Positions 5,728 through 11,380 of a DNA stretch of 11,380 nt are shown in pieces. The notes below the pieces were generated by a model. It was not told the DNA's origin. It ran no database searches and worked only from the letters and a program-made list of their open reading frames with translations. Position 1 is the stretch's first letter, and each line of letters begins with the position of its first letter. Source of the DNA: an uncultured Paraburkholderia sp. (GTDB lineage: Bacteria; Pseudomonadota; Gammaproteobacteria; Burkholderiales; Burkholderiaceae); the NCBI GenBank assembly GCA_937917025.1, contig CALFSF010000018.1, forward strand, positions 1-11,380, read 5' to 3'. The translations under genes and the position numbers were made by a program.

Positions 5728-6519
5728 TTGCTCCATACGACTCAAACCGAAGCCTGCAAGCTCGCCGTGCAGGACATCCACAAGCGCTACGGCGACAACG
5801 AAGTGCTCAAAGGCGTGTCGCTGAACGCGAACAAGGGCGACGTGATCAGCATCATCGGCGCGAGCGGTTCGGGCAAGAGCACGTTTCTGCGCTGCATCAA
5901 TTTTCTGGAGCGGCCGAACGCGGGGCAGATCGTCGTCGATGGCGAAGCGGTGCGCACGAAAGCCGACAGTCACGGCAATCTCGAAGTCGCCGACCAGAAG
6001 CAGCTGCAACGCATCCGCACGAAACTCGCGATGGTGTTCCAGCATTTCAACCTGTGGGCGCACATGAACGTGCTGGAGAACATCGTCGAGGCGCCGATTC
6101 ATGTGCTCGGCCTGTCGCGGCGCGAAGCGGAAGAGCGCGCCCGCGTGTATCTGGAGAAGGTGGGGCTCGCGCCGCGCCTCGAAAAACAGTACCCGTCGCA
6201 TCTTTCCGGCGGCCAGCAGCAGCGTGTCGCGATCGCGCGCGCGCTCGCGATGGACCCGGACGTGATGCTGTTCGACGAACCGACTTCCGCGCTCGATCCC
6301 GAGCTCGTCGGCGAAGTGCTGAAGGTGATGCAGAAGCTCGCCGACGAAGGCCGCACGATGATCGTCGTCACGCACGAAATGGGTTTCGCGCGCAACGTGT
6401 CGAACCATGTGATGTTCCTGCATCAGGGGCGCACGGAAGAAGAGGGCCTGCCCGCCGAAGTGCTGACCACGCCGCGCAGCGAACGCCTGAAGCAGTTCCT
6501 GTCCGGCAGCCTCAAATAA
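5728..6519 (+). CDS. hisP: Basic amino acid ABC transporter ATPase HisP/AotP
   Basis: This 263-aa nucleotide-binding subunit powers the HisQM channel as a dimer on the cytoplasmic face. All motifs are present: Walker A GASGSGKST at 44-52, Q-loop Gln105 (MVFQHFNLW), signature LSGGQQQR at 159-166, Walker B VMLFDEP at 179-185 with Glu184, the D-loop SALD, and the switch His216 (VVTHEMGFA). The residue 74-97 insert (EAVRTKADSHGNLEVADQKQ-like) is typical of HisP rather than GlnQ. The start is TTG at 5728, supported by GGGAG (5717-5721) 6 nt upstream; no ATG or GTG gives a better fit. A 100-nt gap from hisM, its hairpin and the weak start codon suggest that ATPase synthesis is set separately from the permeases. 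Confidence 0.95.
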   Translation: MLHTTQTEACKLAVQDIHKRYGDNEVLKGVSLNANKGDVISIIGASGSGKSTFLRCINFLERPNAGQIVVDGEAVRTKADSHGNLEVADQKQLQRIRTKLAMVFQHFNLWAHMNVLENIVEAPIHVLGLSRREAEERARVYLEKVGLAPRLEKQYPSHLSGGQQQRVAIARALAMDPDVMLFDEPTSALDPELVGEVLKVMQKLADEGRTMIVVTHEMGFARNVSNHVMFLHQGRTEEEGLPAEVLTTPRSERLKQFLSGSLK

Positions 6520-6525
6520 TGCCTG

Positions 6526-6540
6526 CCGCCCCGGCGGTTT
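6526..6540 (+). terminator. Small hairpin plus TTT after hisP, weak terminator candidate
   Basis: CCGC (6526-6529) pairs with GCGG (6534-6537) around a CCCG loop, followed only by TTT. It is too short for confident termination and may merely reduce read-through from hisP into the regulator gene. Confidence 0.2.
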
Positions 6541-6549
6541 AACCTCCAG

Positions 6550-7593
6550 ATGCCTCGCCCGTCCAGTCCGGCACGTACGACCCAGGTCGCGATCGTTGCG
6601 TTGCCGCCCGTGTCGATGTCGGGCGTCGGACCGATTGTCGACGCGCTCACGCTCGCCAACGAAATCGACGGACGCGCGCTGTATCGCTGGCAGGTGTGTT
6701 CGTGGGACGGCCGGCCCGTGCCGCTGTCGGGCGGCGCGCAGTGGCCCGCCGATGCCGCGTTCGGCGACGCGGTTTCGTGCGACTGGCTGATCGTCGTCAG
6801 CGAGCGCTTTCAGCAGTTCGCCGATTACCGGCTCTTTCTCGCGAGCCTTTCGCGCGTCGGACAGCGCACGCCGCTCGTCACCGGCATTCATCACGGCGTG
6901 TGGTGGCTCGCGATGGCGGGCCAGCTCTCCGGTTACCGCGTGAGCGTGAACTGGGAAACCTACCAGCAGTTCACCGAGCAGTTCGAGCGCTCGATCGTCA
7001 CCCAGCAGATCTTCGAAATCGACCGCGATCGCGCGACCTGCGCGGGCGGCCAGGCGACGGTCGACTTCATGCTCGCGATGATCGGCCGCGAACACGGGCC
7101 GGAACTCGCCGGGCGCATCGCCGATACGCTCGGCGTCGGCGTGCTGCGCGCGGGCGAGGAACGCCAGCGCATTCCGTTCGTGACCGCGCCCGGCGAGCGT
7201 CATCCGCGTCTGAACGACGCGCTTCTGCTGATGGAAGCGAATATCGAAGACCCGCTCACCACCGACGAAATCGCGAATCTCGTCGGCGTGTCGCGGCGGC
7301 AGCTCGAACGTCTGTTTCGCCAGTACCTGGCAGCGATGCCGTCGCGCTATTACCACGGGCTGCGGCTTTCGAAGGCGCGCACGCAGCTTCAGCGCACCAG
7401 CAAATCGGTGGTGCAGATCAGTCTCGCGTGCGGATTTTCGTCGGCGGCGCATTTTTCCAACGCGTATCGCGAACATTTCGGCGTCACACCGCGCGAGGAT
7501 CGTCGCAATTACATCGAGAAGCAGCACGGCCGCGCGGCGCCCACCGGCGAGCCGCGCCCGGCCGCGCTGATCGAGCCGCCCGATACGGATTGA
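6550..7593 (+). CDS. argR: AraC-family regulator with DJ-1/PfpI-like N-terminal domain (Pseudomonas-type ArgR / GlxA family)
   Basis: The product has 347 aa. Residues about 12-200 resemble the glutamine-amidotransferase-like domain of GlxA-type regulators. Residues about 225-325 form the AraC DNA-binding domain, with the first helix-turn-helix near 237-258 (TTDEIANLVGVSRRQLERLFRQY) and the second near 285-308 (KSVVQISLACGFSSAAHFSNAY). GFSSAAHFSNAYREHFGVTP is the conserved AraC-family ending. In Pseudomonas aeruginosa the same architecture (ArgR, unrelated to E. coli ArgR) activates the aot transporter and aru/AST genes in response to arginine. Location between transporter and AST genes supports that role here, and the symbol is used in that sense. 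At the nucleophile elbow (about 111-118, TGIHHGVW) there is no Cys, so the domain is probably a sensor and not an enzyme. No good Shine-Dalgarno precedes the ATG. It lies 30 bp after hisP and 133 bp before astC. Confidence 0.9.
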   Translation: MPRPSSPARTTQVAIVALPPVSMSGVGPIVDALTLANEIDGRALYRWQVCSWDGRPVPLSGGAQWPADAAFGDAVSCDWLIVVSERFQQFADYRLFLASLSRVGQRTPLVTGIHHGVWWLAMAGQLSGYRVSVNWETYQQFTEQFERSIVTQQIFEIDRDRATCAGGQATVDFMLAMIGREHGPELAGRIADTLGVGVLRAGEERQRIPFVTAPGERHPRLNDALLLMEANIEDPLTTDEIANLVGVSRRQLERLFRQYLAAMPSRYYHGLRLSKARTQLQRTSKSVVQISLACGFSSAAHFSNAYREHFGVTPREDRRNYIEKQHGRAAPTGEPRPAALIEPPDTD

Positions 7594-7656
7594 CGAGGCC
7601 CGGGCGGCGCCAATCGGGATTGGGCGGCCCGCCGGGCAGCAACTTCGATGGAAACG
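7594..7656. other. GC-rich inverted repeats after argR
   Basis: CCAATC (7610-7615) and GATTGG (7618-7623) are complementary, flanked by GGGCGGC and GGCCCGCC stretches that can extend an imperfect stem. No T-tract follows. It may be a structured 3' end for the regulator transcript, or chance in GC-rich DNA. Confidence 0.25.
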
Positions 7657-7720
7657 CGTCGCGTATGAGCAAGACGGCGCGCGGGCGTTTTCCTACACTA
7701 GTGACATTACTGAACGAGGA
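7657..7720 (+). promoter_or_regulatory. Candidate activator-dependent astC promoter with an ArgR-like half-site
   Basis: CGTCGC (7657-7662), 8 bases and then AA (7671-7672) match the published Pseudomonas ArgR half-site TGTCGC-N8-AA at all but one base. A plausible -10 is TACACT (7694-7699). The matching -35 window (7671-7676, AAGACG) does not resemble TTGACA, as expected for a promoter needing an activator bound over the -35. The Shine-Dalgarno GAGGA (7716-7720) is 6 nt from the astC ATG. A second, properly phased half-site was not found. Confidence 0.35.
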
Positions 7721-7726
7721 ATTGCC

Positions 7727-8977
7727 ATGAACGACCTGACTGTGACGCGCCAGACCTTCGACGAAGTGATGGTGCCGCTGTTCTCGCCCGCCGCGTTCGT
7801 GCCGGTGCGCGGCGAGGGTTCGCGCGTCTGGGATACGCAGGGCCGCGACTATGTCGACTTCGCGGGCGGCATCGCCGTCACGGCGCTCGGCCATTCGCAT
7901 CCGGCGCTGCTGAAGGTGCTGGAGGAGCAGGGCAGCCAGCTCTGGCATGTCGGTAACGGTTACACGAACGAACCGGTGCTGCGCCTTGCAAAGCGCCTCG
8001 AAGCGCTGACGTTCGCCGATCGCGCGTTCTTCGCGAACTCGGGCGCCGAAGCGAACGAAGCGGCGCTGAAGCTCGCGCGCCGCGTCGCGTTCGACCGTTT
8101 CGGCGCGGACAAATACGAAATCGTGTCGTTCACGCAGTCGTTTCATGGCCGCACGTTCTTCACGGTGAGCGTCGGCGGCCAGCCGAAGTATTCGGAAGGC
8201 TTCGGCCCGATTCCGGAAGGCATCATCCATCTGCCGTACAACGACACCGGGGCTGCGCTGAAGGCCATCGGTGCGAAGACGTGCGCGGTGATCGTCGAGC
8301 CGATCCAGGGCGAGGGCGGCGTGATCCCGGCCGATCCGGCGTTCCTGAAAGCGCTGCGCGAAGCCTGCGACCAGCACGGCGCACTGCTGATTTTTGACGA
8401 GGTACAAACGGGCGTGGGCCGCAGCGGCTATTTTTACGCGTATCAGGACACGGGCGTGACGCCGGACATCCTGACCACCGCGAAGGCGCTCGGCAACGGC
8501 TTCCCGATCGGCGCGATGCTGACGACGAGCGCGATCGCCGCGCATTTCAAGGTCGGCGTGCATGGCACGACGTACGGCGGCAATCCGCTCGCCGCCGCGA
8601 TCGCCGACAAGGTGGTCGAGCTGATCAGCGCGCCTGCCGTGCTCGAAGGCGTGCGTACCCGCAGCGATCTGCTGAAGGTAAAGCTCGCGAAGATCAACGA
8701 ACGTTTTGGCATCTTCAAGGACGTGCGCGGCAAGGGCCTTCTGATCGGCGCCGAACTCAACGACCCGTTCAGGGGCCGCGCGAAAGACTTCGTCACCGCC
8801 GCCGCGAACCACGGCGCGATGATGCTGATGGCGGGCCCGGACGTGCTGCGCTTCGCGCCGTCGCTCGTGATGCCGCTCGACGACCTGAACGAAGGCCTCG
8901 CACGCGTCGAAAAGGCGATCGAAGCGGTTATTACCGCGACGAACACGGCCACCACGGCGGCCGAAACGGCACGCTGA
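7727..8977 (+). CDS. astC: Succinylornithine/acetylornithine transaminase (AstC/AruC)
   Basis: This 416-aa class III PLP-dependent aminotransferase is predicted to convert N2-succinylornithine plus 2-oxoglutarate to N-succinylglutamate semialdehyde plus glutamate, the third AST step. The same fold can serve acetylornithine in biosynthesis. Visible features are the phosphate-cup loop NSGAEANEAA (104-113), SFHGRT (138-143), the cofactor-ring Asp224 in FDEVQTGVGRSG, and the Schiff-base Lys253 in TTAKALGNGFP. GTTYGGNPLA, also conserved in the family, follows. Length fits the family (about 400-410) with a short Ala/Thr-rich tail (ATNTATTAAETAR). The start is fixed by GAGGA 6 nt upstream. It is the first AST gene after its own candidate promoter; aruF follows about 30 bp later. 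AST context favours AstC over ArgD. Confidence 0.93.
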   Translation: MNDLTVTRQTFDEVMVPLFSPAAFVPVRGEGSRVWDTQGRDYVDFAGGIAVTALGHSHPALLKVLEEQGSQLWHVGNGYTNEPVLRLAKRLEALTFADRAFFANSGAEANEAALKLARRVAFDRFGADKYEIVSFTQSFHGRTFFTVSVGGQPKYSEGFGPIPEGIIHLPYNDTGAALKAIGAKTCAVIVEPIQGEGGVIPADPAFLKALREACDQHGALLIFDEVQTGVGRSGYFYAYQDTGVTPDILTTAKALGNGFPIGAMLTTSAIAAHFKVGVHGTTYGGNPLAAAIADKVVELISAPAVLEGVRTRSDLLKVKLAKINERFGIFKDVRGKGLLIGAELNDPFRGRAKDFVTAAANHGAMMLMAGPDVLRFAPSLVMPLDDLNEGLARVEKAIEAVITATNTATTAAETAR

Positions 8978-9010
8978 TCCACCGCATCGCATTCAACCAC
9001 TGGAACGATG

Positions 9011-10066
9011 ATGCTCTTCGTACGCCCCAGCCGTCTTGCCGATCTCGATGCGCTCGAACACATGGCGCTCACGGCCCAACCGGTGCTGCATTCGTTGCCG
9101 CACGACCGGCGGCTGCTGGAAGCGCGCATCGCGTTGTCGGAGGATTCGTTTCGCGCGGAAATCGATTTTCCGAGTGAAGAGTTCTATCTGTTCGTGCTCG
9201 AGGATGCCGCCACCGGCAAGCTGCTCGGCACGGCGAGCATCGTCGCGGCAGCGGGTTATTCGGAACCGTTCTACGTGTTTCGTAACGACGCGTTGATTCA
9301 CGCGTCGCGCGAGCTGCACGTCAGCCGCAAGATTCACGCGCTCACGATGTCGCACGAACTGACGGGCAAGAGCCGTCTCGCGGGTTTCTATATCGATCCG
9401 TCGCTGCGTGGCGATGCGGCGGCGCATCTGATGTCGCGCTCGCGCATGATGTATATCGCCGCGAATCGCAAGCGCTTCACGCCGGAAGTGTTTTCGCTGC
9501 TGCTCGGCGTAACCGACGACGCGGGCGTGTCACCGTTCTGGGAAGCCGTGGGCCGCAAGTTCTTCGGCCGCGATTTCGCCGACATCGAAATCGAATCGGG
9601 TGGCAGAAGCCGCACGTTCATCGCCGAAGTCATGCCGAGCTATCCGGTGTACGTGCCGTTGCTGCCGGAAGCCGCGCAGCGCGTGCTGGGCGAGCCCGAC
9701 GAAAAGGCATGGCTCGCTTACGACATCCATCAGGAAGAAGGCTTCGAAACCGATCGCTACATCGACATTTTCGATGCGGGCCCGGTGCTGACCGCGCAGA
9801 TCGATCGCGCGGCCTGCGTGGCGCGCAACGAAAACCGCGTGGTGCGCGAAACGGCTTCGGCCGCACAGGGTCCGACGTATCTGCTGGCGAGCAACCGCGA
9901 AGGCGATTTCCGCTGCGTGCTGGCGGATCTGTCCGTCGACAGCGCAACGGGCGCCGCGTTGCCGGCCGCGGTACGTGACGCACTCGGCGTGCGGGACGGC
10001 GATACGGTGCGCTGCGTGCCGCTTCATCAGACCGCACAGAACGAATACCCGGGAGAAGCACAATGA
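9011..10066 (+). CDS. aruF: Arginine/ornithine succinyltransferase subunit alpha (AruF)
   Basis: This 351-aa AstA-family protein is a subunit of the enzyme that transfers succinyl from succinyl-CoA to the alpha-amino group of arginine (or ornithine), the entry step of the AST pathway. Family features include FVRPSRLADLDALEHMA at the start, a GNAT-like fold, VSPFWEAVGRKFFGRDF, EVMPSYPVYVPLLPE and DIFDAGPVL. Length agrees with AstA (about 340-350). In Burkholderia and Pseudomonas two paralogous subunits form the enzyme, and AruG follows. The substrate-loop segment reads DPSLRGDAAAHLMSRSRMMYIA, less glycine-rich than the equivalent in AruG. ATG 9011 is preferred over the adjacent ATG 9008 because GGAA (9002-9005) is then 5 nt away instead of 2. 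Its stop overlaps the aruG start (ATGA). Confidence 0.93.
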   Translation: MLFVRPSRLADLDALEHMALTAQPVLHSLPHDRRLLEARIALSEDSFRAEIDFPSEEFYLFVLEDAATGKLLGTASIVAAAGYSEPFYVFRNDALIHASRELHVSRKIHALTMSHELTGKSRLAGFYIDPSLRGDAAAHLMSRSRMMYIAANRKRFTPEVFSLLLGVTDDAGVSPFWEAVGRKFFGRDFADIEIESGGRSRTFIAEVMPSYPVYVPLLPEAAQRVLGEPDEKAWLAYDIHQEEGFETDRYIDIFDAGPVLTAQIDRAACVARNENRVVRETASAAQGPTYLLASNREGDFRCVLADLSVDSATGAALPAAVRDALGVRDGDTVRCVPLHQTAQNEYPGEAQ

Positions 10067-11100
10067 TCGTCGTTCGCGTCGTGCAGACGGGCGATGTGGA
10101 CGCGCTCGTCGCGCTCGCTCACGAGACGGGCCCAGGTCTCACCACGTTCAAGCCGGACTGTGACGCGCTCACCGCGCGCGTCGAACGCGCGCGCCGCACG
10201 ATGGAAGGCCAGGCCGCGCCGCACGAGGAGGGCTACTTCTTCGTGATGGAAGATACGGCGACGGGCGACGTGGCCGGCGTCTGCGGCATCGAAACCGCGG
10301 TCGGGCTCGAGCAGCCGTTCTACAACTATCGCGTGAGCACGGTGGTGCATGCGAGCCAGGATCTCGGCATCTGGACGAAGATGCGCGCGCTCAACATCTC
10401 GCACGATCTGACGGGCTACGCGGAAGTGTGTTCGCTTTTTCTCAGCCCGCGCTACCGCACGAGCGGCGTCGGCGGCCTGCTGTCGCGCTCGCGCTTCATG
10501 TTTATCGCGCAGTTTCCCGAGCGTTTTCCGCAACGTATCTGCGCCGAACTGCGCGGGCATTTCGATGCGAACGGATCGTCGCCGTTCTGGCGCGCGGTCG
10601 GCTCGCATTTCTACCAGATCGATTTCAACGCGGCCGATTACCTCAGCTCGCACGGGCGCAAGGCGTTTCTCGCCGAACTGATGCCGCGTTATCCGGTGTA
10701 TGTCGATCTGCTGCCGCAGGAAGCGCAGGATTGCGTCGGGCTCACGCATGGCGACACGATTCCCGCGCGCCGCATGCTCGAATCGGAGGGGCTGCGCTAC
10801 GAGAATCACGTCGATATTTTCGATGCGGGTCCGGTGCTCGAATGCCACGTCGCCGACCTGCGCACGGTGCGCGAGAGCGTGGTCGTGCCGGTTGAAACCG
10901 GCGCGCCGCTCGCGCATCACGAAGGGCAGCGCGCGCTGGTTTCGAATACTTCGCTGACCGGTTTTCGCGTGGGCGTGGCGCCCGGCGTGCCGGAGGCGGG
11001 CGTGTTCCGTCTCACGGCCGAAGACGCCGCCGCGCTCGGCGTGCGTGCCGGCGACGCCGTGCGCGTGCTGCCGCTGAAATCAAAACAAGGACGATCATGA
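10063..11100 (+). CDS. aruG: Arginine succinyltransferase subunit beta (AruG)
   Basis: This 345-aa protein is the second AstA-family subunit, a paralogue of the upstream gene (shared SPFW-AVG, PxYPVYV-LLP and HVDIFDAGPVL/YIDIFDAGPVL blocks). Together they catalyse succinyl-CoA plus L-arginine to N2-succinyl-L-arginine. SPRYRTSGVGGLLSRSRFMFIA (about 128-149) is the canonical R-x-x-x-x-x-G-LLS-x-x-RF-x-F motif, intact here. The ATG overlaps the aruF stop by 4 bases and GGGAGAAG (10051-10058) lies just upstream, so the two subunits should be made in similar amounts. Its own stop overlaps the astD start in the same ATGA manner. Confidence 0.93.
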   Translation: MIVVRVVQTGDVDALVALAHETGPGLTTFKPDCDALTARVERARRTMEGQAAPHEEGYFFVMEDTATGDVAGVCGIETAVGLEQPFYNYRVSTVVHASQDLGIWTKMRALNISHDLTGYAEVCSLFLSPRYRTSGVGGLLSRSRFMFIAQFPERFPQRICAELRGHFDANGSSPFWRAVGSHFYQIDFNAADYLSSHGRKAFLAELMPRYPVYVDLLPQEAQDCVGLTHGDTIPARRMLESEGLRYENHVDIFDAGPVLECHVADLRTVRESVVVPVETGAPLAHHEGQRALVSNTSLTGFRVGVAPGVPEAGVFRLTAEDAAALGVRAGDAVRVLPLKSKQGRS

Positions 11101-11380
11101 ACGAGCTTTTCATCGACGGCGAATGGGCCGCCGGCACCGGTCCCGCATTCGCTTCGCGCAATCCGGGCACGGATCAGGTCGTGTGGGAGGGCCGCGGCGC
11201 CTCCGCCGACGACGTCGAGCGCGCCGTGCGCAGCGCCCGCAACGCGTTTCAATCGTGGGCCGCGCTCGACTTCGACGCCCGCATCGCGATCGTGCGCCGC
11301 TTTGCCGCGCTGCTGACGGAGCGCAAGGAAGCGATCGCCGAAGCGATCGGCCGCGAGACCGGCAAGCCGCTGTGGGAAGC
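11097..11380 (+). CDS. astD: N-succinylglutamate 5-semialdehyde dehydrogenase (AstD), N-terminal part
   Basis: Only the first 94 codons are in the window; the gene runs off the right edge. The sequence starts MNELFIDGEWAAGTGPAF and continues SRNPGTDQVVWEG, ASADDVERAVRSARNAFQSWA and RETGKPLWEA. This is the N-terminal half of the NAD-binding domain of aldehyde dehydrogenases, closest in flavour to AstD/AruD. The catalytic Cys and Glu would lie downstream and cannot be checked. The predicted reaction oxidises N-succinylglutamate semialdehyde to N-succinylglutamate, AST step four. The ATGA overlap with aruG, and AAGGA about 6 nt upstream, fix the start. The genes astB and astE are expected to follow. 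Confidence 0.92.
   Translation, partial: MNELFIDGEWAAGTGPAFASRNPGTDQVVWEGRGASADDVERAVRSARNAFQSWAALDFDARIAIVRRFAALLTERKEAIAEAIGRETGKPLWE

Noticed and set aside
5674..7527. Very long open frame on the minus strand (617 codons)
   Set aside because: It lies antisense to hisP and argR, which have complete family motifs. The translation is Arg/His/Ala-rich with no recognisable domain; such antisense frames are normal opposite high-GC genes.
7484..8992. Long minus-strand open frame (502 codons)
   Set aside because: It is a shadow of astC, whose catalytic motifs are intact. The composition is typical of antisense translation.

Overview
The window is GC-rich. Its coding sequences show strong third-position G/C bias, and its gene content is typical of Burkholderia sensu lato (Burkholderia, Paraburkholderia or a close relative). 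This placement is inferred from protein flavour and gene order, not from a database search. No rRNA, tRNA, CRISPR array, integrase or transposase was seen.

Left part (1-3848): this half is a set of unrelated genes. A luciferase-like flavin-dependent monooxygenase gene on the minus strand runs off the left edge. It is interrupted by one in-frame TAA, after which the family sequence continues in the same frame. Next comes about 0.9 kb without a convincing gene. That stretch holds a perfect 10-bp inverted repeat (771-810) and a cluster of hairpins ending in a T7 tract (1172-1270). A small lipoprotein with two BamE/SmpA-like repeats follows (1427-2008). Its stop codon is the first base triplet of a 183-bp mosaic array of alternating complementary repeat units (2006-2188). 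The array ends 10 bases before a patatin-like phospholipase gene (2199-3209), next to that gene's Shine-Dalgarno sequence. A SAM-dependent methyltransferase gene (3237-3848, minus) converges on the patatin gene.

Right part (4217-11380): this half is one coherent module for arginine/ornithine uptake and breakdown, all on the plus strand. It starts with an ABC importer for basic amino acids: permeases HisQ and HisM and the ATPase HisP, the last with a TTG start. An AraC-family regulator of the Pseudomonas ArgR/GlxA type follows. The arginine succinyltransferase (AST) genes come next: astC/aruC, aruF, aruG and the first 94 codons of astD. The transporter brings in arginine/ornithine and the regulator probably senses arginine. 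AruFG succinylates arginine, AstC transaminates N2-succinylornithine, and AstD oxidises the semialdehyde. The hydrolases astB and astE would be expected beyond the right edge. The aruF-aruG-astD joints are 4-base ATGA overlaps, which suggests translational coupling.

The least explained element is the 2006-2188 repeat array. It can form mutually exclusive hairpins and lies against the patatin ribosome-binding site. No substrate-binding protein gene accompanies the transporter in this window.
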